A stretch of 64,000 nucleotides of DNA from Moringa oleifera (taxonomy: Eukaryota; Streptophyta; Magnoliopsida; Brassicales; Moringaceae), in the NCBI GenBank assembly GCA_021397835.1, contig JAJFZO010000263.1:682501-746500 (forward strand), read 5' to 3'. Made by a program: the position numbers and the translations under genes. A model generated the notes under the pieces. That model was not told the DNA's origin. It did not search any database and worked only from the letters and a program-made list of their open reading frames with translations. Below are positions 44,048-56,410 of the stretch, piece by piece; position 1 is the stretch's first letter, and every line of letters begins with the position of its first letter.

Positions 44048-44395
44048 TGGTAGGCAACTATCCTACCATCGAAAGTTGATAGGGTAGAAATTAAAATGAT
44101 GCGTTGCCAACACGATGGCCTTGTGATCCGTTGAGTTATCATGAATCATCAGAGCAACGGGCAAAGCCCGCATTGACCTTTTACCTAATAAATGCGCCCC
44201 TTCCAGAGGTCGGGGTTTGTTGCACGTATTAGCTCTAGAATTGCTACGTTTATCTGAGTAGTATGTACCATCAAACAAACTATAACTAATTTAATGAGCC
44301 AGTCACAGTTCTACAGTCTGAATTAGTTCATACTTACACATGCATGGCTTAATCTTTGAGACAAGCATATGACTACTGGCAGGATCAACCAGGTA
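44048..44395 (-). rRNA. 18S rRNA pseudogene, 5' segment (U4)
   Basis: 18S nucleotides 1 to about 348, with a canonical 5' end (GGCAGGATCAACCAGGTA at 44378-44395). At its other end it reads ATGGTAGGCAACTATCC, which continues across the insertion site without an LTR. This piece therefore derives from a unit with an empty site. Confidence 0.93.
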
Positions 44396-45909
44396 GCATC
44401 CTTCGAGATACCGCACCAACTAGGACCGATGCGTGCCACAAGGCTCGCTGAGGCCAAAGCTGTCACAGTCATCGTTCAAAATCAGTGGGACATGGGACAA
44501 ATGCTTTCGCTTGGACAAGCAGAGGCCGAGGCCACTCTTGTCGTAACACCTTTCGCACCTGAGGGGATGACTGAGCGCCCGTGTGCCAAAGCAACCACAT
44601 GCCGAAGCAAGTCGCACTTGGAGCATGAGGCCCGGCTTAGGTTTCCACCCATGCCCACAAGGGACATGGTGCAAAGACAACCAACTCAAATCATCGAATT
44701 TCGTTTGTGAAGGCACTCAACACAGGGTCCCAATGTCACCCATAAAAGGCCAACGTATGGCTCGGGGTAGAGCTTGAAGCGATGTGCTAGCCGACAGTAC
44801 GATACAGGAGCATGGAGCCTGCCAATGCGCACGACTAGATCACCACTCACATGCCGCACATACAAATGGGAAGCAACAGCACCACACGAGCTGCAAGCCG
44901 ACAAGCGAAAGGCCCATCGATCATGCAGGTCGTCAAGTGCCACCGCACCCAAGCTACTAAGCGCGAAATTGTTTTGATAGCAAGGGACAATTGTTCGATT
45001 GCAAGGGACCATCGATGAGGCCTTGGCAGTAGGGGTGTCACGCGGTGCCCAGGCTAGCCATGTGGCTCGCTCGATGCTAACGGCCGACGATCGTGTCATC
45101 GATCGCGCTACACAACGAGTCCGCCTCGACAAGCCTAAGCGTCAGGATCCAACCTCGCGTCCGCCGCCTCGAGGGGCAGCGATGAAGCACTCCGCATGCT
45201 CGAAATCCCTCCAGCGATTTGGCCCTCGCGTAACATGCATCATCATTAGCTTCACCGCCCACACTGTTGTGCTTGTCTAGCCACATACCAGCTCATTATC
45301 CCACGATTTAGCGGATTTTGTTTCCCACATTTTTCCCACCGATGAGGCCTTGGCAGCAGGGGTGTCACGCCATGCCCAAGCTAGCCTGTGGCTTGCTCAA
45401 TGCTAACGGCTAACGATCGTGTCGTCGATCGTGCTGTACAATGAGTCCGCCTAGGCATGCTTGAGCGTCGGGATCCAACCCCGCATCCACCGCCTCGAGG
45501 GCCTGAGACAAAGCATTCCGAATCCTCAAAATCCCAGCGATTTGGCCCTACCGTAGCATGCATCATCATTAGCTTTGTCGCCAACACAGCTTGTCTGACC
45601 ACATCCTAGCTCATTATCCCACGATTTTTCTCATTTTGTTGCCCACAATTTAGCGGATTTCGTTTCCCATGTTTTCCCCATTCCGTTGGCTATTGATTGG
45701 GCATCCCACACTCTTCGGCCAACGTCGTCGGCTGCCTGCCTGCCAGTGGTGGTGGCTGCCACAGCCACGCACCACTGGCTGGATGGGCAAGGCAGCAAAG
45801 CCCTGCCCATGCCATGCGCGCTGGGTTCCCCAAGCCCTGCACCTGCCCACGTGGGATGGGCAGGGGGGGTGCACGCATGGCCTCTTGGCACCCAGCAAGC
45901 TAGGTGACC
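44396..45909 (-). other. 5' external transcribed spacer with internal duplication (U4)
   Basis: Collinear with U1 and U3, but about 330 bp longer because of the tandem duplication at 45014-45684. No reliable gene. Confidence 0.75.
45014..45684. repeat. Tandem duplication in the ETS (327 bp offset, U4)
   Basis: GATGAGGCCTTGGCAG occurs at 45014 and 45341, and the sequences after them align to about 45340 and 45684. U1 and U3 have a single copy. The two copies differ at many sites, so the duplication is not recent. Confidence 0.85.
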
Positions 45910-45929
45910 CCCTCCCCCCGAAAGAGTCT
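45910..45929 (-). promoter_or_regulatory. Candidate RNA polymerase I initiation motif (U4)
   Basis: The minus strand reads AAGACTCTTTCGGGGGGAGG. Same position at the AT-rich/ETS border as in U1 and U3; the distance to 18S (1.5 kb) equals theirs once the 327-bp duplication is subtracted. Confidence 0.38.
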
Positions 45930-46140
45930 TAAATGACATTTCACTCCCGGCAGGAGGAAACATCAATATGTTTGAGCCGTCATAATGGGTCTAAAATATT
46001 ATTTACTTGGAATTTTGAGCTGAAATTTCAGAATTTTCTGGGCACTAAATTTTTTTTAATGAATTTTCTACAGCCAAAAATTGAAAAAATCATCAAACAT
46101 ATCCTGTAGGTCAAAATGATCCCAAACATCAGGGGCAGAC
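45930..46140. other. AT-rich IGS block, shortened (U4)
   Basis: Collinear with the U1 and U3 blocks, but about 48 bp are missing between two GAAATTT-like direct repeats near 46022-46030, consistent with slippage or single-strand annealing. Confidence 0.6.
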
Positions 46141-46455
46141 TCCTCATGAATTACACGATTTATTTGAGTCATTTCGGGACCAATTCCGTGATGAAAAGAC
46201 CATCAATTCACACCAATTTCGCAACTGGGCATTGCGGCCAGCAGGCTGGGGCAGCTGTGCCTCTGCCTGGCCCAGGGTGCATGCTGGCTGCCTTGTCCAG
46301 CGCACCTCCAGCCACCCCATGGCTGCCCGCACCGTCCATCACAGCCAGGGGACACAGCCAAGCCCAGCTTGCCCATAAAATCAACGCCCACAGCATGTAC
46401 TGAGCCTCACAGCATGCTCGCGGCCAGCTCGCGTGGGGCGCCCCTGGCAAGGCTG
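46141..46455. other. Non-repetitive IGS segment (U4)
   Basis: Unique spacer collinear with U1 and U3. No gene seen. Confidence 0.65.
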
Positions 46456-49400
46456 GCGCCGTACCAGCTGGGGACTGCTGTGGCACCCCTGGCTCACACG
46501 CTGGGCACCATGTCGAGGGGCAGGGACAAGGGGGCTAGCTCGCAAAGGGCGCCCGTGGCCTTGCTGGCGCGCCCACCGCTGCCGCACGCTGGGCAAGCGC
46601 CCATGCCGTGCATGCTGGGGGCCGCAGAGGCATGCCTCCCGTGCCCAGGGTCCATGCGATGTGGCTCCCCTGGGTTGCTCGCTGGGCACCATGTCGAGGG
46701 GCAGGGATGAGGGGGCTGGCTCATGATGGGCGCCCATGGCCTGGCTGGTGTGCCCACCGCTGCCGCACGATGGGCAAGCCGCCCAAGCTGTCCCTGCTGG
46801 GGGCTGCCGAGGCATGCCTCTCATGCCCAGGGTCTGTTCAACGTGGCTCCCCTGGATCGCTTGCTGGGCACAATGTCGATGGGCAGGGACGAGGGGGCTA
46901 GCGCGCGATGGGCGCCCATGGACTGCCTTGTGCACCCACCGCTGCCGCACGCTGGGCAAGCCGCCCATGCCGTGCCTGCTGGAGGCTGCCAAGGCATGCC
47001 TCCGTGTGACACGGCTACCCTGGATCGCTTGCTGGGCACCATGTCGAGGGGCAAGGATGAGGGGGCTGGCTCGCGATGGGTGCCCGTGGCCTGGCTTGTG
47101 CACCCACCGCTGCCACACGCTGGGGAAGCTGCCCATGCCGTGCCTTCTGGGGGCTGCCAAGACATGCCTCCTGTGCCCAGGGTCCATGCAATGCAGCTGC
47201 CCTGGCTCACTCGCTGGGCACCATGTCAAGGGTCAGGGACGGGGGGGCTTGCAAGCGATGGGCAGCAGTGGCCTGGCTGGCGTGCTCACCGCCGCAACAA
47301 GCTGGGCAAGCAGCCCATGCTGTGCCTGCTGGGGGCTGCCTAGGCATGCCTCCCATACCCAGGGTCCATTCAACGATGCTCCCCTGGCTCGCTCGCTGGG
47401 CACCATGTCGAGGGGCAGGGGCAAGGGGACTGGCTCGCAATGGGCGCCCGTGGCCTGGTTTCTGCACCCATCGCTGCCCCACACTGGGCGAGCAGCCCAT
47501 GCTGTGCCTGCTGGAGGCTGCCTAGGCATGCTTCCCATGTCCAGGGTCCATTCAACGATGCTCCCCTGGCTCGCTCACTGGGCACCATGTCGAGGGGCAG
47601 AGGCGAGGGGGCTGGCTCGCAATGGGCGCCCATGGCCTGGTTTCTGTGCCTATCGCTGCCGCACGCTGGGCAAGCAGCCCATGCTGTGCCTGTTAGGGGC
47701 TGCCGAGGCATGCCTCCCATACCCAGAGTCTGTGTGACGCGGCTCCCCTGGCTTGCTCACTAGGCACCATGTCGAGGGAAAGGGACGAGGGGGCCAGCTC
47801 GCGGTGGGCCCCCGTGGCATGGCTGGTGTGCCCACCGCTGCGGTACGCTGGGCAAGCAGCCCATGCCATGCCTGCTGGGGGCTGCCAAGGCATGCCTCCC
47901 ATTCCCAGGGTCCATGCGACGCAGCTTCCCTTTATCGCTTGCTGGGCACCATGTCTAGGGGCAGGGACAAGTGGCGGGCTCATGATGGGGGCTGGTGGCA
48001 TGGCTGGCACGCCCACCGCTGCTGCACACTGGGCAAGCAGCCCATGCCATGCCTGCTGGGGGCTTCTAAGGTATACCTCCCATGCCCAGGCCCTGTGCGC
48101 CGCGGCTCCCCTGGATCACTCACTTGGCCCCATGTCGAGGGGCAGGGACGACGGGGCTGGCTCACGATAGGGGCCCGTGGCCTTGGTGGCGCGCCTGCTG
48201 CCGCATGCTGGGCAAGCAGCCCATGCTGTGCCTGCTGGGGGCTGCTTAGAGATGCCTCCCATGCCCAGTGTCCGTGCAACACGGCTTCACTCCCTTGCTC
48301 GCTGGGCACCATCTCGAGGGTCAGGGACGGGGGCGCTCGCCAGCGATGGGCTCCAGTGGCCTGGCTGCGTGCCCACCGCTGCCTCACGCTGGGAAAGCAG
48401 CCCATGCCATGCCTGCTGGGGGCTCCAAGGCATGCCTCCCATGCCCAGGGTCTGTGCGACGCGGCTCTCCTGGCTCGCTTGCTGGCCACCTTGTCGAGGG
48501 GCAGGGACGAGGGGGATGGCTCGTGATGGGTGCCCGTGGCCTGGCTGGCGCGCCCACCGCTGCTGCACACTGGGCAAGCAGCCCATGCCGTGCCTGCTGG
48601 GGGCTGCCGAAGCATGCCTCCTCCGTCCAGGGTCAGTGCGACGTGGCTCCCCTGGATCACTCGCTGGGTACCACGGATATGGGCAGGGACGAGGGGGCTG
48701 GCTCGCGATGGGCGCCCATGGCCTGGCTGGTGTGTCCACCGCTGCCGCACACTGGGCAAGCAGCCCATGCCGTGCCTGCTGGGGGCTGCCAAGGGTTGCC
48801 TGCCATGGCCAGTGTCTGTGCGATGCGGGTCCCCTGGCGCCATTGCTAGGCACCATGTTGAGGGTCAAGGACAGGGTGGCTCTTAAGCGATGGGCGCTAG
48901 TGCCCTGGCTTGCGCGCCCACCGCTGCCGCACGCTGGGCAAGCAGCCCATGCCATGCTAGCTGGGGACTGCCAAGGCATGCCTCCCATGCCCAGGGTCCA
49001 ACTGACACGGCTCCCCTGGCTCGCTCTCTGGGCACCATGTAGAGGGTCAGCGACGAGGGGGCTGGCTCGCGATAGGTGCCCGTGGCCTGCCTTGTGCGCG
49101 CACCGCTGCCGCAAGCTGGGCAAGAAGCCCATGCCATGCCTACCGGGGACTGCCTAGGCATGCCTCCCATTCCCAGGGTCTGAGCAACGCGGCTTCCCTG
49201 GCTCGCTCACTGGGCACCATGTCGAGGGGCAGGAGCGAGGGGGCTGCCTCGTGATGGGTGCCCGTGGCCTCGCTGGCGCGCCCACCGCTGCTGCACGTTG
49301 GGCAAGCCGCCCATGCCATGCCTGCTGGGGGCTGCTGAGGCATGACTCCCGTGCACATGATCTATGCAATGCAGATCCCCTGGCTCGCTAGCTGGGCACC

Positions 49401-50654
49401 ATGTCGAGGGGGAGGGATGAGGGGGCGGGCTCGCGATGGGCGTCCTTGGCCTGGCTGGCACGCCCACCGCTGCCGCACACTGGGCAAACAGCCCATTCCA
49501 TGCCTGCTTGGGGCTGCTGAGGCATGCCTCCCATGCCCAGGGTCCATATGACGTGGCTCCCATGGATCGCTTGCTGGGCACCATGTCGAGGGGCAGGGAC
49601 GAGGGGGCTGGCTCGCAATGGGCACCCGTGGCCTGGCTGGCGCGCAGACTGGGCAAGCAGCCCATGTCGTGCCTGCTGGGGGCTGCCTAGGCATGCATGC
49701 CATGCCCAGTGTCTGTGCAACGCGGGTCACCTGGCGCGCTCGCTTGGCACCATGTCAAGGGTCAGGGACGGGGGGGCTCTTAAGCGATGGGCGCCAGTGG
49801 ACTTGCTAGCGCGCCCACTGCTACAGCACACTGGCAAGCAGCCCATGCCGTGCCTGCTGGGGGCTTCCAAGGCATGCCTCCCATGCCCAGGGTCCATTTG
49901 ACAATGCTCCCCTGGCTCGCTCGCTGGGCACCATGTCGAGGGTCAGGGATGGAGGGGCTCGCAAGCGATGGGCGCCAGTGGCCTGGCTGGCGCACCCACC
50001 GCTGCTGCACGCTGGGCAAGCAACCCATGCCATGCCTGCTGGGGTCTGCCAAGTCATGCCTCCCATGCCCAGGTCCGTGCAACATGGCTCCCCTGGCTCA
50101 CTCTCTGGGCACCATGTCGAGGGACAGGGACGAGGGGGCTGCCTCGCGATGGACACCCATGGCCTGGCTGGAACACCCACCTCTGCCGCACGCTGGGCAC
50201 TTGGCCCATGCCGTGCCTGCTGGGGGCTGCTGAGGCATGCCTCCCATGCCCAGAGTCCATGCGACGCGGCCCTCCTGGCTCGCTCGCTGGGCACTACGTC
50301 GAGGGACAGGGACGATGGGGCTGGCTTGCGATCGGCGCCCGTGGCCTGGCTGGCGCGCCCACCTCTGCCGCACGCTGGGTGAGCAGCCCATGCTGTGCCT
50401 GCTGGGGGCTGCTGAGGCGTTCCTCTGGTGCCCCGGGTCCATGCGACACTGCCCCCCTGGCTCGCTTGCTTGGCACTACGTCGAGGGAGAGGGAGAGGGA
50501 CGAGGGGGATGGCTCGCGATGGGCACCGTGGCCTGGCTGGCGCGCCCTCTGCTGCCGCACGCTGGGCACTTGGCCCATGCCGTGCCTGCTGGTGGCTGCC
50601 GAGGCATGCCTTCCGTGCCCACTGTCCATGTGACGCTGCTCCCCTGGCTCGCTC
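46456..50654. repeat. IGS subrepeat array (U4), about 23 monomers
   Basis: Mostly long-form monomers of about 180 bp, with CACCATGTCGAGGGGCAGGG in many. A neighbouring pair is almost identical (the CCTGGTTTCTG variant at about 47455 and 47636, 181 bp apart), which indicates local duplication. The array passes into the 25S flank of U5. Confidence 0.92.
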
Positions 50655-50924
50655 ACTGGGTAGTACTTTACCGAGGGACAGCATCGAGGGACAAGTTTCT
50701 GTTAGATATATATATATATATATATATTTTATTGAAGTAACACTTGGTTCCCCAATGCTTCCCGATATGTTTCCAAGTGTTTTTCCCTTGTGTTTCTCAT
50801 TCTCTGCAAGCCCAAAGGACTTGCTTCTTTTTCCAGGTTATTATCTTGAGGGACATTTCCGACCTCGGGGCATTGATTATCAAAAAGAGAGGGACAATTA
50901 TTGTGGGGGTTCGGGAGGGGGGGC
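50655..50924 (-). other. 25S 3' flank (U5)
   Basis: Collinear with U3 and U4. It has a TA microsatellite at about 50705-50727, longer than in U3 or U4, and a broken G run beside 25S. Confidence 0.7.
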
Positions 50925-51329
50925 AGGGACGAATCGAAGCCACAAAGGGCTGAATCCCAGTGGATCATAACACCAAGGCCACTCTGCCACTTACAATACC
51001 CCGTCGCATATTTATGTCATCTGCAAATGATTGTACCCATCACTCAGTGGGAATTACACTTCAAGGCAGCCCGTGAGGCCCCTCCGGCGCGCAGGCTTGG
51101 CCAACGACATGTGCCTTTGGGGGCCGAGAGGCATCTACTGCGGGTCGGTAATCGGGCGACGGGGGCATGCATCGCTTCTAGCCCAGATTCTGACTTAGAG
51201 GCATTCAGTCATAATCCAGCACACGGTAGCTTCGCGCCACTGGCTTTTCGACCAAGCGCGATGACCAATTATGCGAATCAACGATTCCTCTCATACTATG
51301 TTGAATTACTATCATGACGGGGGCATCAA

Positions 51330-51366
<37 letters not shown>

Positions 51367-51986
51367 TGGCTCCCATTCCCTATTGGTGGGTGAACAATCC
51401 AACACTTGGTGAATTCTGCTTCACAATGATAGGAAGAGCCGACATCCAAGGATCAAAAAGAAACGTCGCTATGAACGCTTGGCTACCACAAGCAAGTTAT
51501 CCCTGTGGTAACTTTTCTAACACCTCTGGCTTCAAATTTCGAAGGTCTAAAGGATCGATAGGCCATACTTTCACGGTTCATATTCATATTGGAAATCAGA
51601 ATCAAACAAGCTTTTACCCTTTTGTTCCATACAATATTTCTCTCGTTGAGCTCATCTTAGGACACCCGCATTATCTTTTAACAGATGTGCCGCCCCAGCC
51701 AAACTCCCAACCTGACAATGTCTTCCGCCCGGATCGACCGGCCGAAGCCAACCTTGGGTCCAAAAAAAAGGGCGACGCCCCGCCTCCGATTCAAGGAATA
51801 AGTAAAATAATGTTAAAAGTAGTGGTATTTTACTTTCGCCATTTTCGGCTCCCAGTTATCCTACACCTGTCAAGTCATTTCACAAAGTCATATTAGAGTC
51901 AAGCTCAACAGGGTCTTCTTTCCTCGCTGATTCTTCCAAGCCTGTTCCCCTGGATGTGGTTTCGCTGGATAGTAGACAGGGACAGT

Positions 51987-52059
<73 letters not shown>

Positions 52060-52820
52060 GGTTATTCCCACTATTTACCCACGCTTGGTTGAATTTCTTC
52101 ACTTTAACATTCAAAGCACTAGGTAGAAATCACATTGCGTGAGCATCAGCAGGGACCATCGCAATGCTTTGTTTTAATTAAACAGTCGGTTTCCCCTTGT
52201 TCGTAGTAGTTCTGAGTTGGCTGTTCGATGCCCGGGGAAGGCCCTCGAAGGAACCGTTCCCAGTCCGTCCCCCGATGGGCACACGGTGACGCTCTCACCG
52301 TGGGAGTAGCTCGAGCAGTCCATCGATAGCCGACGGGTTCGAGACTGGGACCCTTGTGCCCAGCCCTCAGAGCCAATCCGTTTCCCAAGGTTAAGGATCC
52401 ATTTTTTCCGACTTCCCTTGCTTACATTGTTCCATCGGCCAGAGGCTGTTCACCTTGGAGACCTGACACGGTTATAAGTACGATCGGGCGTGGGAGGCAC
52501 TCGATCCTTTGGATTTTCAAGGGCCGCTGGGGGTGCACCGGACACCACGCGACGTGGAATGCTCTTCCAGTTGCTGGACCCTACCCTCGGTTGAGCTGTT
52601 AAACAGAAAAGATAACTCTTTTCGGGGCCCTCGCCAACGTCTCCAGACTCCTTAACGTTACCGTTAGCCACCACGTCCCGGTTCCAAAATTTTAATTGGA
52701 TCCTCTTTCGAAGCTCGCACCGAGGCACTATCCGACAGGCTTCCCCTTTCTCTTAGGATTGACTAACCCATGTGCAAGTGCCATTCACATGGAACCTTTC
52801 CCCTCTTTGGCCTTCAAAGT

Positions 52821-52856
<36 letters not shown>

Positions 52857-53002
52857 CACTGATGGCTGCTCCGCCCAAGCTCGCGCCCCGGGTTTTGCGG
52901 CGATCGCCGCGCCTTCCTACTCATTGGGGCTTGGCCCTTGCCCTAACGGCAGGGTATAGGTTGCGCACTTCAGCGCCATCCATTTTTAGGGCTAGTTGAT
53001 TT

Positions 53003-53033
<31 letters not shown>

Positions 53034-54301
53034 ATTTCCACTTCCATGACCACCATCATGTTATCTTAATCGACCAAAACCCTTTGTGGGTTCTAGGTTA
53101 GCGTGCAGTTGGGCACCGTAACCCAGCTTCTGGTTCATCCCACATCGCCAATTCTGCTTACCAAAAATGGCCCACTTAGAGCTCTCAATTCCATGGGACA
53201 ACTCAACGAGGCAGCCGCCTCATACTACCTATTTAAAGTTTGAGAATAGGTCAAGGGCATTGCGCGCCCAATGCCTTTAATCATTGGCTTTATCCGATAA
53301 AACTCACATTTGAGCTCCAGCTATCTTGAGGGAAACTTCGGAGGAAACCAACTGCTAGACGGTTCGATTCGTCTTTCGCCCCTATATCCAAGTCAAACGA
53401 AAGATTTGCATGTCAGTATCGCTGCAGGCATCCACCAGAGTTTCCTCTGGCTTCACCCCACTCAAGCATAGTTCACAATCCTTCAGGTCTTGACAGGCAT
53501 GCTCGTACTCAAACCCTTCTTGAAAGATCGAGGTCGGTTGGCGGTGCACCCGTGAGGGATCCCGCCAATCAGCTTCCTTGTGCCTTACGGGTTTACTCGC
53601 CCATTTACTCGCACGCATGTTAGACTCCTTGGTTCGTGTTTCAAGATGGGTCGAATGGGGAGCCCGTTGGCCAACGCCGGGAGCACGTAGGTGCCGAAGC
53701 ACCACCGCGATGGTGCGCGCTGACAACTAAGATCTCAATGATGACGTCTATACGAGTGTATCAAAGGCTCGGGCTTGGGCCATCGTCGCGATCCACGTCA
53801 ATCCGTACCCCGAGTCGACCGATGGACTGGCTCGTGGCCGTTCTACATCTGACCGAGGTGCATCACCGGCCCTCATCCACTTCCCTCTCGACAATTTGAA
53901 GCACTCTTTGACTTTCTTTTCAAAGTCCTTTTCATCTTTCCCTTGCAGTACTTGTTCGCTATCGGTCTCTCGCCCGTATTTAGCCTTTGACGAAATTTAA
54001 CGCCCTATTGGGGCTGCATCCCTAAACAACCCGACTCGTCAATAGCGCCTCATGGTGCGACAGGGTCCGGGCAAGATGGGGCTATCACCTTCTCCAGTGC
54101 CCCTTTTCAGGGGACTTGGGCCTCGGTCCGTCGCTTAGGATGCTTCTCCAGACTACAATTCAAGCGCCGAGGGTGCATGATTTTCAAGCTAGGCTTTTCC
54201 CGGTTCACTCGCCATTACTAGGGGAATCCTTGTTAGCTTCTTTTCCTCTGCTTGTTGATATGCTTAAACTCAGTGGGTGCTCTCACCTGAACTGGGGTCG
54301 C
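50925..54301 (-). rRNA. 25S rRNA pseudogene, full length (U5)
   Basis: About 3,377 nt, the expected plant 25S length, with both ends present. The sarcin-ricin loop at 51282-51297 reads CGATTCCTCTCATACT on this strand, so the conserved ACGAGAGG is ATGAGAGG in RNA sense. Other transitions are spread through the gene, and about 20 bp are lost near 52595. Although complete in length, the changed loop argues against function. Confidence 0.94.
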
Positions 54302-54530
54302 ATCTTGATCGATCGATCGTTTTGTTCATGAGCCGCGAGCAAGTGACACATGCACCAGGGAGCACGAGGCTTTCTCTACGACCGTTAAACAATGACACGA
54401 CATCCCCCGAGGCTCTTTTTTAGGCTAACCGTGAGCCAAAGGCTCATGGGAGGCCAACATTCACCCCGCAATGGTCCCTCTCCTCCCCGAAGGGATGCCG
54501 GGGGGGGGGGGGGTTAGGGGCAATGGTGCT
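54302..54530 (-). other. ITS2 (U5)
   Basis: 229-bp spacer, slightly longer than in other units because of a G run near 54500. Confidence 0.85.
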
Positions 54531-54594
54531 TGACACCTAGGCAGACGTGCCCTTGACCTGATGGCTTTGGGCGCAACTTGCATTCAAAGACTGA

Positions 54595-54637
<43 letters not shown>

Positions 54638-54690
54638 ACTACGTTCTTCGTCGATGCAAGAGCCTAGATATCCATTAACGAGAGTCATTT
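54531..54690 (-). rRNA. 5.8S rRNA pseudogene (U5)
   Basis: 160-nt copy. The core is well kept (CACGGGATTCTGCAATTCAC), while the segment near 54665-54680 has changes (CCATTAACGAGAGTC for the canonical CCGTTGCCGAGAGTC). Confidence 0.92.
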
Positions 54691-54938
54691 TAGACATTGT
54701 TTAGGGACGACATGACCGCCAGCCGCGCACTGAGATTAGGGCGACTAGGGTGTGCTTTTTCATTTGAGTTCCTTGGCGCATCTCGTGCTGCGGATTTTGT
54801 TGTTGTGCATGACGAAGGGCTTGGGTACGAGCCCGCGCACCCTTGCCTCGTGAGGCGGGATGAGGGGCTCGAGAGCCCTCCGCCCCACTGGTGTGTTTAC
54901 AACGTGTTCGCAGGTCATTTCACTGAGCGAGTTTTCGA
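54691..54938 (-). other. ITS1 (U5)
   Basis: 248-bp spacer with an intact angiosperm core motif at 54769-54779. Confidence 0.88.
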
Positions 54939-54979
54939 CAATGATCCTTTCGTAGCTTCACCTACAAAAACCTTGTTAT

Positions 54980-55010
<31 letters not shown>

Positions 55011-55088
55011 ATGGACTTCTCGCGACGTCGCGAGTGGTGGACCACCCACGTTGCCGCGATCTGAACACTTCACCGGACCATTCAATCA

Positions 55089-55125
<37 letters not shown>

Positions 55126-55228
55126 ATAGTCAACGCGAGCTGATGACTCGTGCTTACTAGGAATTCCTCGTTGAAGACCAACAATTGCAATGATCTATCC
55201 CTATCATGATGAAATTTCAAAGATTACT

Positions 55229-55259
<31 letters not shown>

Positions 55260-56410
55260 GAATACATAAGTGTAGCACGCGTGCGGCCTAGAACATCTAA
55301 GGGCATCACAGACCTATTATTGCCTCAAACTTCCTTGGCCTAAGCGGCCATAGTCCCTCTAAAAAGCCGACCGTGGAGGATCACCTCCACGTAGCTAGTT
55401 AGCAAGGTGAGGTCTCGTTTGTTAATGAAATTAACCAGACAAATCGCTCCACCAACTAAGAACGGCCTTGCACCACCACCCATAGAATCAAGAAAGAGCT
55501 CTCAGCCTATCAATCCTTACTATGTCTAGACCTAGTAAGTTTCCCCGTATTGAGTCAAATTAAGTCGCAGGCTCCACTCCTGATGGTGCCCTTCCATCAA
55601 TTCCATTAAGTTTCAGCCTTGCGATCATACTCCCCTCAGAACCCAAAGACTTTGACTTCTCATAAGGTGCCAGTGGAGTCCTAAAAGCAACATCCACTGA
55701 TCCCTGGTTGGCATCGTTTATGGTTGAGACTAGGATGGTATCTGATCGTCTTCAAGCTCCCGACTTTTGTTCTTGATTAATGAAAACATCCCTGGTTGGC
55801 ATCGTTTTCGGGGTTGTTCGTCTTTCATAAATACAAGAATTTCACCTCTGCCTATGAAATACGAATGCCCTCGACTGTCCCTGTTAATCATTACTCTAAT
55901 CCCGAAGGCCAACAAAATAGGATCGAAATCCTATAATGTTATCCCATGCTAATGTATTCATAGCGTACACTTGCTTTGAGCACTCTAATTTCTTTAAAGT
56001 AACAGCACCAGAGGTATGACCCGGCCAATTAAGGCCAGGAGTGCATCGTTAGCAGTAAGGACAAGCCAACTAGTGCACACCGTAGGCGGATCGACCAACC
56101 CATCCCAAGGTCCAACTATGACCTTTTTAACTAAAACAACTTAAATATACGCTATTGGAGTTGGAATTACTTCGGCTGCTAGCACCAGACTTGCCCTCCA
56201 ATGGATCCTCATTAAGGGATTTAGATGGTACTCATTCCAATTACCAAACTTGAAGAGCCCAGTATTGTTATTTATTATCACTACCTCTCCATGTCAGGAT
56301 TGGGTAATTTGCGCGCCTGCTGCCTTGCTTGGATGTGGTAGTCGTTTCTCAGGCTTTTTCTCTCCGAAATCCAACCCAAATTCTCCGTCACCCATCACCA
56401 CCATAGTAGG
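54939..56410 (-). rRNA. 18S rRNA pseudogene, 3' segment (U5)
   Basis: 1,472 bp from the 18S 3' end to the insertion site. The universal segment at 55091-55112 is intact (GCGACGGGCGGTGTGTAC), but the 3' terminal stretch (TCGTAGCTTCACCTACAAAA) and the 530-loop region near 56166 (GGAATTACTTCGGC) are altered. It is interrupted after GTAGG (56406-56410) by a solo LTR. With 57579-57919 it totals about 1,813 nt. Confidence 0.94.

Noticed and set aside
9826..50654. CRISPR-like periodicity
   Set aside because: Whole monomers of about 170-180 bp repeat with no unique spacers, in plant rDNA context.
50705..50727. TA microsatellite as a Pol I terminator
   Set aside because: It is variable among units and matches no terminator motif I know; left as a simple repeat.
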